From a bacterium (GTDB taxonomy: Bacteria > UBP18 > UBA7526): a stretch of 64,000 nucleotides of DNA. The position numbers and the translations under genes were made by a program. The number at the start of each line of letters is the position of its first letter. Within the stretch, counting starts at the first letter, position 1. Below are positions 44,521 to 52,599 of the stretch, piece by piece. The stretch lies in contig JAUWYL010000001.1 of NCBI GenBank assembly GCA_030615855.1, positions 62,001 to 126,000 of the forward strand, in the 5' to 3' direction. Under the pieces are notes generated by a model that made no database searches, was not told the origin of the DNA, and saw only the letters and a list, made by a program, of their open reading frames with translations.

Positions 44521-45774
44521 ATGAGAAAATTAGCAAGTTTGATTCTGGCAGTATTGATGCTGAATGGGGTTTTCCTGGTTCAGGCCCAAGAGGCTACGGA
44601 GGAGGAGAGACTCTTTGCCTACTGCGACCGGCTCTATCAGTTGAATGATGCCAAGATCTATCTCCTGGTTCAGGAAGAGTTCCAGAAGTTTCTGGATAGG
44701 TGTCCAGATAGTTCCGCAGCACCAGAGGCCCAGTACAAGATTGGTAACCTCTACACTAAAAGGAAGGAGAAACTCTTTGCTGTGGCTAGCCACATGAAGG
44801 GCCTCTATCTTTACCCTGGAGACTCCTGGGCAGAGAAGTCAAGACAGGAGATGCTGAGCATCGTCCCGGAGAAGGGGGAGGATCGGGAACTTCGGGCAAA
44901 GATGGCCACGGATGTGATACTCAAGACAGAACCCGCCTCATCGAGACACTTCAGATACCTTGAGCACCTCTACCGGTTCGAAGAATCCAAACTCTACCAA
45001 TTCACCTATGACCAGTTCCAGGAGTTTCTGAAAAGATATCCCGACTACGAGCAGGCTGACCTCGCCCAATTGAAACTGGCCCATCTGGTCAATAGACAGA
45101 AACTCTTCCATCAGGCCATCGCTCAGTATCTCAAGGTAGTCTACCTCTATCCGGCAAGTCCTCTCTTGGCCGATGCCCGATACAAGGTGGGAAATATCTA
45201 TCATTTGGAACTCAAGGACTACAAGCATGCCGTAGAGGCCTATCAGAATGTAGTGAGCGACCATCCGGAGAGTGAGTGGGCAGATAACTCCCTGTGGAAT
45301 ACGGCCGAGATCTATGCTAAAGAGCTAAAGGAATATGGCCAGGCAATTAGGAACTACGAACTCTTTGCCCAGAGATACCCGGAGACCAAGCGCGCCCAGG
45401 ACTCCCTTTACTCCGCAGCAAAGCTCTATCGGGATGAGACGGGCGACTATGCCAAGGCCATCCAGACCTTCTCCCGCCTGGCAGAAGAGTATCCTGCTTC
45501 TCGGTATGCGGATTATGCCCTAGTGGGTGTAGCCAAGATCTATGAGGAAAAACTCAAGGATTTCCAGAAAGCAATCGAGGCCTACCAGGTAGTCCCTGAG
45601 AAGTATCCGGAGAGCAAGTATGCTGACGGTTGTCTCTACCAGATAGGACTGATCTACGAAAAGGAACTGAAGTCCAATGCTCAGGCCATCGAGGCCTATG
45701 AGAAGTTGATCAAAAAGTATCCCGAATCCCGCTACTGCAAGAAGGCTCAAAGGAAACTCAAAAAACTAAAGTAA
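44521..45774 (+). CDS. Secreted multi-TPR protein
   Basis: About 417 residues from ATG 44521 (GGAGG at 44511); the in-frame ATG 44467 lies inside the previous gene. A signal peptide MRKLASLILAVLMLNGVFLV is followed by about nine tetratricopeptide units with recurring YPES..AD and YDQFQEFLKRYPD motifs, as in the Tol-Pal YbgF and BamD-like families. Probably a periplasmic interaction scaffold in envelope assembly. The upstream broken gene is a related TPR lipoprotein. Confidence 0.8.
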   Translation: MRKLASLILAVLMLNGVFLVQAQEATEEERLFAYCDRLYQLNDAKIYLLVQEEFQKFLDRCPDSSAAPEAQYKIGNLYTKRKEKLFAVASHMKGLYLYPGDSWAEKSRQEMLSIVPEKGEDRELRAKMATDVILKTEPASSRHFRYLEHLYRFEESKLYQFTYDQFQEFLKRYPDYEQADLAQLKLAHLVNRQKLFHQAIAQYLKVVYLYPASPLLADARYKVGNIYHLELKDYKHAVEAYQNVVSDHPESEWADNSLWNTAEIYAKELKEYGQAIRNYELFAQRYPETKRAQDSLYSAAKLYRDETGDYAKAIQTFSRLAEEYPASRYADYALVGVAKIYEEKLKDFQKAIEAYQVVPEKYPESKYADGCLYQIGLIYEKELKSNAQAIEAYEKLIKKYPESRYCKKAQRKLKKLK

Positions 45775-46062
45775 TCGGCTTCAAGCCGCAGGTTACAAGC
45801 TACAGATTACGTCAAACGGTTGCCCTTCACTTCGTTCAGGATACCTCACCAAAGTGAAATATCCCGAGCTAACGGCGAGGGACAGTTACGCAACTCGTTT
45901 CGGTTTTCGTTAAACGTTTATCGTCAGACACGCAACCGTATTTTCGAGCGTTAGCGAGAAAACAAGGTTCCTGAGCGTTAGCGAAGGGCGTCCTTATTAC
46001 GTAAGACGAAACGAGTATCGCAACCGATAAACGAAAGACGATTAGTGATGAAGGAGATATTT
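45775..46062 (+). repeat. Repeat-rich spacer before coaBC
   Basis: 288 bases without a gene. It holds caagccgcaggttacaagct words, a cacttcgttcagg palindromic tag, gcgcaaccg words, and at 45946-45970 a reverse partial 47-bp element (gagcgttagcgag, aaaacaaggttc) with gagcgttagcga duplicated at 45973-45984. AAGGAG at 46051 belongs to coaBC. Confidence 0.7.
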
Positions 46063-47241
46063 GTGTTCAAGAAGACCATCGTTTTTGGAGTTACTGGCTC
46101 TATTGCTGCTGTTAAGGCAGAAAATCTGGTGAAATGGCTCAAAGAAATTGGCCGAGTTATTGTTGTTATGACCGAGGCAGCAAAGGAGTTCGTCTTGCCT
46201 GAAAGATTGGCTAAGACCTCGGGCAATAGGGTAGTGACCGGCCTCTTCGAAAAGTACCGAAAAGAGAGGGAAACGGTGGAGCATATCTCATTGGCAGAAG
46301 AGACAGACCTCCTTCTCATCGCTCCAGCAACGGCCAATACCATCTCTAAGTTAGCAAATGGAATCGCAGATGACATGCTTTCTACTTTAGTTCTAGCCAC
46401 TAAGGCACCCATTCTCATCGCTCCAGCCATGAATACCAATATGTGGGAGACCCCCATAATTCAAGAGAATGTAGCAAAATTAAAAGCAAGAGGCTATAGA
46501 TTTATTGGCCCAGCATTTGGCAGGCTTGCCTCGGGCAGAATGGGCAAGGGAAGACTGGCTCCTTTAGGAAGGATTGTGAAGGAATCGGAAAGGATCCTAA
46601 AAGAGAAGAAGGAGTTAATAAAAAAGAGAATCTTGATCACCGCCGGACCGACTCAGGAGCCTCTGGACCCGGTAAGGTTCATCTCCAATCGCTCAAGCGG
46701 TAGAATGGGATATGCCTTAGCCCGAGCAGCCTTAAGTAGAGGAGGGGGGGTTACTTTGATCAGTGGCCCCACTCAGCTACTTCCTCCTTCCGGGGCAGAG
46801 GTCATCAATGTCCAGACTGCGAAAGAAATGCGAAGGGAAGTCTTAAGAAATTTCAAGAAAGCGGATGTCTTCATATCCTGTGCCGCAGTAGCAGACTATA
46901 GGCCGAAAAAAAGGGAGAAGAAGAAGATCAAGGAAAGGGAAAGTTTTACTTTAGAATTGGAGAGGAATCCAGACATCCTGAAAGAGGTTTCTAGGAAGAA
47001 GGGAAAGAGAATTTTGGTGGGATTTGCCCTTGAGACAGAAAATTTAGTGAAGAATGCCAAGGCCAAGTTAAGAGAGAAGAACCTGGATTTAATCATTGCT
47101 AACCCTTACTCTCAGGCAGGAAGAGAGACAAATATCATCAAGATAATTGATAAAAAGGGAGGAGTCCAGAACCTACCCAGACTACTCAAGGAAGAAGTAG
47201 CAAGAAGAATTTTAGATAGGATAGCGAGAATGCTTAAATGA
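46063..47241 (+). CDS. coaBC: Bifunctional phosphopantothenoylcysteine decarboxylase/synthetase
   Basis: About 392 residues from GTG 46063, which has AAGGAG 6 bases upstream; GTG 46045 and ATG 46048 overlap that site. CoaC part (about 1-175): FGVTGSIAAVKAENL, VEHISLAEETDLLLIAPATA and PAMNTNMWE. CoaB part (about 185-392): TAGPTQEPLDPVRFISNRSS and the KxKK nucleotide region. It makes 4'-phosphopantetheine from phosphopantothenate and cysteine, the steps after CoaX. Confidence 0.93.
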   Translation: MFKKTIVFGVTGSIAAVKAENLVKWLKEIGRVIVVMTEAAKEFVLPERLAKTSGNRVVTGLFEKYRKERETVEHISLAEETDLLLIAPATANTISKLANGIADDMLSTLVLATKAPILIAPAMNTNMWETPIIQENVAKLKARGYRFIGPAFGRLASGRMGKGRLAPLGRIVKESERILKEKKELIKKRILITAGPTQEPLDPVRFISNRSSGRMGYALARAALSRGGGVTLISGPTQLLPPSGAEVINVQTAKEMRREVLRNFKKADVFISCAAVADYRPKKREKKKIKERESFTLELERNPDILKEVSRKKGKRILVGFALETENLVKNAKAKLREKNLDLIIANPYSQAGRETNIIKIIDKKGGVQNLPRLLKEEVARRILDRIARMLK

Positions 47242-47246
47242 AAGAA

Positions 47247-47307
47247 GTTTACAGTTGACAGTTTACAGTGACCAGTTTTTTTAACTGTTCGCTAGTTACT
47301 GGTTACT
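47247..47307 (+). repeat. agtttac heptad inverted repeat
   Basis: agtttac, agttgac, agtttac, agtgacc, agttttt face actgttc, gctagtt, actggtt words. It is followed by ccgaatggagtgagg, a tag that ends in the ribosome site of the next gene. Confidence 0.85.
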
Positions 47308-47328
47308 CCGAATGGAGTGAGGGATAGA

Positions 47329-47913
47329 ATGATCGTTGGAATAGATATCGATGGAGTAATAGCCGATTCTGAACCTGCTTACCGAAGAATGATAAATAGG
47401 TTATTCAATCTCCGTCTTAAACAAAAGGACATCACTTCCTATAAGTATGAGGAGTGTGCCGGGCTAACAGATGACCAGATGCGCCTCTTCTGGAAGACCT
47501 TCTACCACGAAGGAGGCTGGCTAAAGATTAAGCCCATTAAAGGAGTAAAAAAGTTCTTAGATAAGTTAAAAAGAGAGAAGCACAGAATAGTCATCGTTAC
47601 CTCCCGACCGAGGAAACATATTAAGAAGGAGACCTTACAGTGGTTAAAGGAACATAAGATGCCCTATTCCGAACTCATCTTCTTAGAGAATCACAAAAGC
47701 AAGCACCAGGCAGCCCTATTACGTGGCCACAGATTCGATTATTTCATTGAAGATTACTATAAGTATGCCTTGGACCTTGCTAAAAGAAAGGTAAAGGTCT
47801 TACTTATGGATTATCCCTGGAATAGATGGGGAAAGCCCCATCCCAATATCAAGAGAATCAAGAGTCTAAAAGAAGCAGAAGCAATTATTTCAAAAGAAAG
47901 GACTATCAAGTGA
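47329..47913 (+). CDS. HAD-like 5'-nucleotidase family protein
   Basis: About 194 residues from ATG 47329 (GAGGGA 5 bases upstream). VGIDIDGVIADSEPAYRR contains the DxDG catalytic motif of NT5C-type HAD phosphatases; IVTSRPRKHI is motif II; the Asp-containing motif IV region is RFDYFIEDYYKYALDLA. Such proteins dephosphorylate deoxynucleotides or related small phosphates. Exact substrate unknown. Overlaps the next gene by 4 bases (GTGA). Confidence 0.8.
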   Translation: MIVGIDIDGVIADSEPAYRRMINRLFNLRLKQKDITSYKYEECAGLTDDQMRLFWKTFYHEGGWLKIKPIKGVKKFLDKLKREKHRIVIVTSRPRKHIKKETLQWLKEHKMPYSELIFLENHKSKHQAALLRGHRFDYFIEDYYKYALDLAKRKVKVLLMDYPWNRWGKPHPNIKRIKSLKEAEAIISKERTIK

Positions 47914-48944
47914 AGAATAGAAAGGGATGGAGAATATCACTTCTCTTCCTTCTGATTCTACTTTTTGGATTTGCTCCTGCAGAAATAGAGAAGCCCACTA
48001 TTGCCCCCGTTCTGAATCAGAGCTATCTTCCTCAGGCCCGGGAGCTGATCCAAGGAACTAAGGAGTATATCCATATCCTTCTTCTGGAGATCCATAAGGA
48101 TGGTACTACTATAAGCTTAATGGAAGACCTTATCTCTGCCCAGAAAAGAGGAGTAGAGATAAAGGTCTTGTTAGAGAATAATCTTTTCTGTAATCAGGAG
48201 AGCTTTTCCTATTTCAGGGGAAAGGGGATCGAGGCCCGACTTGATTCACCGAAGAAGTTCCTCCACCATAAGCTCATGATTATTGATGGAAAGGAAGTCC
48301 TTCTTGGTTCCACCAACTGGAGTTATATGTCTCTGGATTACAATAATGAGACTAATGTTCTCATTAAAGATGCAGATGTTGCCCGTTATTATGAAGAGTA
48401 CTTTCAACTCCTCTGGAAGGATCCTACCCAAGAACCTGAGGTGCCTTTATTGAAAACAAAAAAAGTTATTCCCTTAGCAGTAAAAAGGGACTATTTTAGC
48501 GAGCTCCATAATTTGCTTAGTAAAGCCCAGAAGCGAATCCATATTATAATGTATGGCATGAGATACTATCCCCAGTATCAGGATAGCATAGTAAATACCA
48601 TACTCAATGATTTAATATGGGCTAAAAAAAGAGGGGTGGAGGTCAAGGTTCTCTTAGAAAAGAGCGATTATAATCAGAAACTGAATAGATACAATGAAGA
48701 GGCTGCCCAGTATTTAGAAGAGAATGGGGTAGAGGTAAGGTTTGATTCTCCGGAGGTTCACACTCATGCTAAACTGATCATTGTTGATGGAGCCACCTTC
48801 TTAGGCTCCAGCAATTGGGGATATGGAGGCCTGGAACTCTACTTAGGTTCTAATGTTCTACTGCTTGCTCCCCAGATAACAGATTCTTACGAAAAGTATT
48901 TTCAAAGACTCTGGGCCCAGAGTGGAGAAGAGGGAAAAAGGTGA
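47910..48944 (+). CDS. Exported phospholipase D-like protein
   Basis: About 344 residues from GTG 47910, overlapping the HAD stop; the longer frame from 47826 lies inside that gene. A signal peptide (KNRKGWRISLLFLLILLFGF) is followed by two HKD motifs: HHKLMIIDGKEVLLGSTNWS (about 119-138) and HTHAKLIIVDGATFLGSSNW (about 287-306). The second has the order H-x-K-x4-D as expected. Could be a phospholipase or a nuclease acting outside the cytoplasm. Confidence 0.85.
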   Translation: MKNRKGWRISLLFLLILLFGFAPAEIEKPTIAPVLNQSYLPQARELIQGTKEYIHILLLEIHKDGTTISLMEDLISAQKRGVEIKVLLENNLFCNQESFSYFRGKGIEARLDSPKKFLHHKLMIIDGKEVLLGSTNWSYMSLDYNNETNVLIKDADVARYYEEYFQLLWKDPTQEPEVPLLKTKKVIPLAVKRDYFSELHNLLSKAQKRIHIIMYGMRYYPQYQDSIVNTILNDLIWAKKRGVEVKVLLEKSDYNQKLNRYNEEAAQYLEENGVEVRFDSPEVHTHAKLIIVDGATFLGSSNWGYGGLELYLGSNVLLLAPQITDSYEKYFQRLWAQSGEEGKR

Positions 48945-48947
48945 AGA

Positions 48948-49112
48948 ATGAAAAGAAAACCGCATCTTCATGAAATTGAGGAGAGGGAGAGGAAAAAGAA
49001 GGGGATTATCAGGTTCAGATGCGAGCATTGCCGGGAGATGGTGAAGATAGCAAGTGAGCCTCCCCTCCCCGTTTACTGTCCAAACTGTGGGAGATTGATG
49101 AAGAAACTATAG
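48948..49112 (+). CDS. Small zinc-ribbon protein
   Basis: A 54-residue ORF with a basic N-terminus MKRKPHLHEIEERERKKKG and four cysteines, FRCEHCREMVKIAS and VYCPNCGRLMKKL, spaced as a zinc ribbon. It starts 3 bases after the PLD gene and ends 12 bases before radC, so it belongs to that operon. Not recognised; possibly RNA- or protein-binding. Confidence 0.7.
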   Translation: MKRKPHLHEIEERERKKKGIIRFRCEHCREMVKIASEPPLPVYCPNCGRLMKKL

Positions 49113-49124
49113 GGAGGAGCGGAA

Positions 49125-49811
49125 ATGATGGAGAGGATGACCTTAAAGGATCTCCCCCAGGCAGAAAGGCCCAGGGAGAGGCTCATAAGATATGGCCCAG
49201 ATAAGCTATCCCTTACTGAGCTCTTAGCCATTGTTATTGGTAAGGGAACCCCGGGAGAGCCGGTCTCTGTTCTTTCCTCTCGCCTGTTGAGCAAGTTCGG
49301 TGACCTCAATAGGTTAGAAGAAGCCTCTATAGAAGAATTGACTAAAATCAAGGGGATTGGTCAGGCAAAGGCCACCCAGATAAAAGCGGCCTTAGAACTG
49401 GGAAAAAGATTATTCTCTCAAGAAGAGATCAAAGGAAAGACGATTCAGACCGCCGAAGATGTCTATAAATTAATGAGAGCGGAGTTTAAGAATAAGAAGA
49501 AGGAACACTTCAACCTCGTTCTATTGAATACCAGGAATCAGTTGATCAGGAAGGTATCGGTATCCAAGGGGACCTTGAACGCCAGTCTCATCCATCCTCG
49601 GGAGGTCTTCAAGTCCGCCCTTTCTCACTCTGCAGCCTCGGTTATTTTAGTCCACAATCATCCTTCTGGAGATCCCAAACCGAGTGATGATGATATAAAG
49701 ATTACCAAGAGGCTCATTGAAGCCGGGAAGATAATGGGCATCGAAGTCCATGACCATGTGATTATGGCTGGTGATAGATACACCAGCCTCAAGGCCCAAA
49801 AACTCATTTAG
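49125..49811 (+). CDS. radC: RadC / JAMM-domain protein
   Basis: About 228 residues; ATG 49125 and ATG 49128 are both possible after GGAGGAG. Helix-hairpin-helix region about 60-85 (LTKIKGIGQAKATQIKAALE) and a C-terminal MPN/JAMM domain with HNHPSGDPKPSDDD (about 184-197) and the upstream Glu/Ser segment. Once thought to be a repair protein; the function is not settled. Standard length. Confidence 0.93.
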   Translation: MMERMTLKDLPQAERPRERLIRYGPDKLSLTELLAIVIGKGTPGEPVSVLSSRLLSKFGDLNRLEEASIEELTKIKGIGQAKATQIKAALELGKRLFSQEEIKGKTIQTAEDVYKLMRAEFKNKKKEHFNLVLLNTRNQLIRKVSVSKGTLNASLIHPREVFKSALSHSAASVILVHNHPSGDPKPSDDDIKITKRLIEAGKIMGIEVHDHVIMAGDRYTSLKAQKLI

Positions 49812-49823
49812 GAGGAATCAAAG

Positions 49824-50450
49824 ATGGTTGAAGAAAAGAAACCCGAAGAAGAGCTAAAGCCAGAAGAAAAGGAGAAGGAAGAACCTGCGCCAGAGGAAAA
49901 ACCTGCAACTCTGTCTGTCGACGAGGCAGGCGCAGAGGCCGCAGAGAAACCCGCAAAGCCCGCAGAGGAAAAGAAGCCAAAGGAGGAGATTGAAAAAATT
50001 CTAAAAGAAGAAAAACCAGTAGATGCCCCAGAAGAGATACCAAAGCCTCCTGAGAAACCAGAGGAGGAAGTGCCGAAGCCTGAGGAAAAGATAGAAGAGA
50101 AGCCTCCCGAAGCTCCTAAGCCAGAGCCTGAAGTAAAGCCAGAAGAAAAACCTAAAGAAGAAAAACCTGTTGAGGCACCAAAAGAAGCACCATCCGTTGA
50201 GGAAAAGAAACTACCGGAAGAAAAAGCAAAACCAGAAGAAATTAAAGCACCGGAAGCCAAAGCACCACCAAAGCCCAAAGAGGAAAAGAAGAGAAAGAAA
50301 ATAAGGAATATGAATCTGGAAGAGATAGAGAAGAAATTAAAAGAGACAAAGGAGAGGATGGGGGGATTACAATCAAAGTATGCCCAGCATCTCCTTCAGA
50401 GAAAGGAAGAACTCTTGAAGAAACAGGAAGGCCAACCTAAGAAAGAATAA
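49824..50450 (+). CDS. Pro/Glu/Lys-rich protein with C-terminal coiled coil
   Basis: A 208-residue protein. Residues 1-155 are low-complexity KPEE/KPEA-type repeats. The last 50 residues (KKIRNMNLEEIEKKLKETKE onward) form a likely coiled coil. No membrane segment. Bases 49911-49936 are a repeat also found in valS, giving LSVDEAGAEAAEK. The low-complexity part could expand by slippage. Not recognised; possibly a flexible linker protein. Confidence 0.6.
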   Translation: MVEEKKPEEELKPEEKEKEEPAPEEKPATLSVDEAGAEAAEKPAKPAEEKKPKEEIEKILKEEKPVDAPEEIPKPPEKPEEEVPKPEEKIEEKPPEAPKPEPEVKPEEKPKEEKPVEAPKEAPSVEEKKLPEEKAKPEEIKAPEAKAPPKPKEEKKRKKIRNMNLEEIEKKLKETKERMGGLQSKYAQHLLQRKEELLKKQEGQPKKE

Positions 50451-50454
50451 AGAT

Positions 50455-50608
50455 CAAAACATTAGCCATCTAATACAAAAGGTTACTATCAGTTACTAGT
50501 GGTTACTATCGGTTACTAAGCGTTACTGCAACTGTTAGTAACAGCGAAGCGTAGTAACTATTAGTAACAGTCCCGCATTTACGGGATGTAGTAACCGTTT
50601 AGAGAGAG
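50455..50608 (+). repeat. gttacta-word spacer
   Basis: ggttactatc, agttactagt, ggttactatc, ggttactaag on the left; tagtaacag, tagtaacta, ttagtaac, tagtaacc on the right, with palindrome TCCCG-cattta-CGGGA (about 50571-50586) embedded before the last word. No gene. Confidence 0.85.
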
Positions 50609-50621
50609 GAGGTGATAGAAA

Positions 50622-50882
50622 ATGGCAGAGGAGAAAAAGATTGGCGTGGTGACCCACTACTTTGGCAAGATCACTGTGGCCATCATCAAGATCGAGGAAG
50701 AGGGCCTCAAGATAGGGGATACCATCCACTTCAAGGGCCACACCTCAGACTTCACCCAAAAGGTGGAGTCCATGGAACTGGAGCATAAGACCATTCAGGA
50801 GGCCAAGGTGGGAGAGTCTATCGGCATCAAGGTTTCTGAGCATGCCCGAGAAGGGGATGTAGTCTACAAAGTGATAGAATAG
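50622..50882 (+). CDS. Translation elongation factor domain 2-like protein
   Basis: An 86-residue stand-alone beta-barrel like domain 2 of EF-Tu/IF2: IGVVTHYFGKITVAIIKIEE, LKIGDTIHFKGHTSDFTQKV and KVGESIGIKVSEHAREGDVV. Proteins of this size occur in several anaerobes, often near U32 peptidases. No GTPase domain is present. GGAGGTGATAG ribosome site. Function unknown. Confidence 0.75.
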   Translation: MAEEKKIGVVTHYFGKITVAIIKIEEEGLKIGDTIHFKGHTSDFTQKVESMELEHKTIQEAKVGESIGIKVSEHAREGDVVYKVIE

Positions 50883-51007
50883 TTGACAAGTATATAAGGA
50901 AAATAGTTGGATTAGTATATTGGGTGGATTTTTAATTCAACCAGTCCAACCAATCCACCTATTTCACTACCCTATACCTTGTCAGCTAACTGGATTCTGT
51001 GGTATCT
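50883..51007 (+). repeat. ggtggatt inverted-repeat spacer
   Basis: ttgacaagtatataagg (50883-50899) faces ataccttgtcag near 50974-50985; inside, gttggatta and gggtggatt face aaccaatccaccta. The same words recur at 63810-63876 and 55630-55670. Confidence 0.75.
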
Positions 51008-51361
51008 ATGGAGAGAAAAGAGTTTGAGAGATTGGTTCTCAGAGCGCTCGAGGAACTGCCGGAGAGGTTTCGCAAAAAATTGGAGAACATCGAAATCGTG
51101 GTTGAAGACAAGCCTCGGACCACTACTCTGTCAGAATGTGAAATATCTCCTTCGACTACACTTCTTGGCCTATATCAGGGAGTGCCTCTGAAGAAGAGGG
51201 GCCCTTGGTATGGAAACATATTGCCGGATAAGATAACCATCTATCAAAAACCAATTGAGTTGCTCTGTCGTAGTCGGAGAAAGATAGAAGAACGAGTGCG
51301 TGAGGTAGTGAGGCATGAAATCGGCCACTACTTTGGACTCAAGGAAAAGGATTTAAGATGA
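51008..51361 (+). CDS. Minimal metallopeptidase (zincin-like)
   Basis: About 117 residues from ATG 51008 (GTG 50999 also in frame). It starts MERKEFERLVLRALEELPER and has the zincin motif HEIGHYFGL (about 106-114) with two His and Glu. Matches the short predicted Zn-dependent protease family (COG3824 type). Without a visible third ligand beyond the motif except downstream acidic residues. Substrate unknown. Confidence 0.75.
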   Translation: MERKEFERLVLRALEELPERFRKKLENIEIVVEDKPRTTTLSECEISPSTTLLGLYQGVPLKKRGPWYGNILPDKITIYQKPIELLCRSRRKIEERVREVVRHEIGHYFGLKEKDLR

Positions 51362-51419
51362 AGAGGATAAGGGCTATTCCGGGAGTGGCAACCACAGATA
51401 CCCTGATTACTGCTGAGCT

Positions 51420-51560
51420 GTGAGAAGAGGAAGCGGAAGGTCGGGAAGGAAGATAGACTATAGAAAGAATAAGAAGGGCCACAAGCTCCTCAAGAGACTG
51501 GCCTACAAGTATGAAATAACTCGGAAATCGAGGGTCGAGGATCGAGGGTCGAAAATTTAG
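51420..51560 (+). CDS. Possible small basic protein or gene remnant
   Basis: A 46-residue frame from GTG 51420, core KIDYRKNKKGHKLLKRLAYK, ending in residues coded by tcgaggg heptads (51530-51556). A 21-residue frame 51358-51423 (MKRIRAIPGVATTDTLITAE) overlaps the metallopeptidase stop and this start. Neither has a clear ribosome site. May be decayed gene pieces. Confidence 0.3.
   Translation: MRRGSGRSGRKIDYRKNKKGHKLLKRLAYKYEITRKSRVEDRGSKI
51530..51557 (+). repeat. tcgaggg heptad repeat
   Basis: tcgaggg, tcgagga, tcgaggg, tcgaaaa in 7-nt register just upstream of the Nudix gene. Confidence 0.85.
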
Positions 51561-51561
51561 A

Positions 51562-51987
51562 ATGGCCAAAAGAGAATTCTCTGCGGGTGGCATCGTAATC
51601 AAGAAAGAAAAAGGAAGACTCAAGATTCTCCTGATCAAGGATGGCTATGGAAGGTGGACTTGGCCGAAGGGGAATATCAGAAAGGATGAGTCCAGCGAAG
51701 ATGCTGCCCTGCGGGAAACACAAGAAGAGACTGGCCTCAAGAAACTCCAGACAATAGAAAAATTCGACAGGATAAACTACTTCTACCGCTTACGTGGAGA
51801 TCTAATCTTCAAGACCGTCTATCTCTTCCTGATGGAAGCAAGAGGGAGAGAAAAATTTGAGATCCAGACCTCAGAGATCCGGGATGCTAAATGGTTCACT
51901 CCTGAAGAAGCACTTAAGGCTGTGGCCTATAAAGGCTCAAAAGAGATTCTAAAAAAAGCCATCGAAAAAGCAAAAGAGCGCCTATAA
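51562..51987 (+). CDS. Nudix hydrolase
   Basis: A 141-residue Nudix protein: FSAGGIVIKKEKGR start, WTWPKGNIRKDESSEDAALR and ETQEETGL form the Nudix box (G-x5-E-x7-REx2EExG with T at the U position). The TWPKGN feature and size fit Ap4A hydrolase- or MutT-like enzymes. It cleaves nucleoside diphosphate-linked compounds. ATG follows directly on a heptad repeat with no typical ribosome site. Confidence 0.88.
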   Translation: MAKREFSAGGIVIKKEKGRLKILLIKDGYGRWTWPKGNIRKDESSEDAALRETQEETGLKKLQTIEKFDRINYFYRLRGDLIFKTVYLFLMEARGREKFEIQTSEIRDAKWFTPEEALKAVAYKGSKEILKKAIEKAKERL

Positions 51988-51996
51988 CCCCCGCAA

Positions 51997-52071
51997 GCCC
52001 CTGTAGTTCAAAGGATAGAGCACCAGCCTCCGGAGCTGGGTGTGCAGGTTCGATTCCTGCCAGGGGCGCCA
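51997..52071 (+). tRNA. tRNA-Arg (anticodon CCG)
   Basis: 75 bases including CCA (52069-52071). Acceptor GCCCCTG pairs with CAGGGGC. The anticodon stem CCAGC/GCTGG encloses ctccgga, so the anticodon is CCG. The T arm is intact (GCAGG ttcgatt CCTGC). Confidence 0.97.
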
Positions 52072-52081
52072 TCACTTTTCT

Positions 52082-52130
52082 TTTTAACTGTTCACTGTAA
52101 ACTGGTTACTGTTAACTCCCAAGCGAAGCG
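52082..52130 (+). repeat. aactgtt heptads and tag
   Basis: aactgtt, cactgta, aactggt, tactgtt, aactccc in 7-nt register, the right arm only, followed by aagcgaagcgaggg. Confidence 0.8.
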
Positions 52131-52138
52131 AGGGTAAG

Positions 52139-52534
52139 ATGAAATATAAAGATACTGGAGTCTGTTTCGTCTGTGGCGAGAAGAATGAGAGGGGTTTGAA
52201 ACTCTCCTTTGAATTCGATAAGGAAAAGAAGAAAATCAAGACCCTCCTTAGGCCTCAGGAATGGCAGCAGGGCTTTGGGGGAATTGTCCATGGAGGATTC
52301 CTGGCTACCTTATTGGATGAGGTCATGGTGAAATTAGCATACGAAATTGGGACTCCGGCCGTGACTGCAGAGATGAACCTCCGCTTCAAAGAACCAGCAA
52401 GAATAGATAAAGATATTATTGTGACTGGTGAAATAATAAAAGAGACCAAGAGAATAATCTATACTAAGGCAAATGCTAAATATCGAGAAGGAAATATCGT
52501 TGCCGAGGCAGAAGGAAAGTTAGTAAGAATATAG
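52139..52534 (+). CDS. PaaI-type hotdog thioesterase
   Basis: A 131-residue hotdog-fold protein. CFVCGEKNERGLKLSFEFD is a common N-terminal signature of this subgroup; QGFGGIVHGGFLATLLDEVM is the hotdog helix with the HGG motif. Likely hydrolyses acyl-CoA thioesters; specificity unknown. GAGGGT ribosome site derived from the preceding repeat tag. Confidence 0.88.
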   Translation: MKYKDTGVCFVCGEKNERGLKLSFEFDKEKKKIKTLLRPQEWQQGFGGIVHGGFLATLLDEVMVKLAYEIGTPAVTAEMNLRFKEPARIDKDIIVTGEIIKETKRIIYTKANAKYREGNIVAEAEGKLVRI

Positions 52535-52568
52535 ATTAATGAGACATCTCACTCTTAGTATGTTGGAA

Positions 52569-52592
52569 TCATTCGCACGAATGAGCGAATGA
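52569..52592 (+). repeat. cattcgcacgaat palindromic repeat
   Basis: ATTCG/CGAAT words, near copy of the in-frame insert in birA (18908-18932). Confidence 0.75.
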
Positions 52593-52599
52593 TAAATTA

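Larger units (their letters stand above)
43930..44524 (+). pseudogene. TPR lipoprotein interrupted by a tandem 47-bp repeat
   Basis: The GTG-started frame encodes a lipoprotein signal (VIILSVLILSLSC) and TPRs (AREYFDQGASYFKEKSFALG, KVLEKYPESKWADNAQFGLG). After YERRLKN two 47-bp units (44317-44410) shift the frame and the product ends at 44352. Removing the 94 bases restores LKNNSQAIDAYQKLVDDYPG and on to RIERLRKEGKK, stop 44522-44524, overlapping the next ATG. So an intact YbgF/BamD-like TPR lipoprotein gene was broken by insertion. The truncated form still has signal and two or three TPRs. Confidence 0.85.

Noticed and set aside
49808-50278. Ser/Gly/Phe-rich minus-strand ORF
   Set aside because: Antisense of the low-complexity Pro/Glu-rich gene; the open frame is a by-product of its codon pattern.
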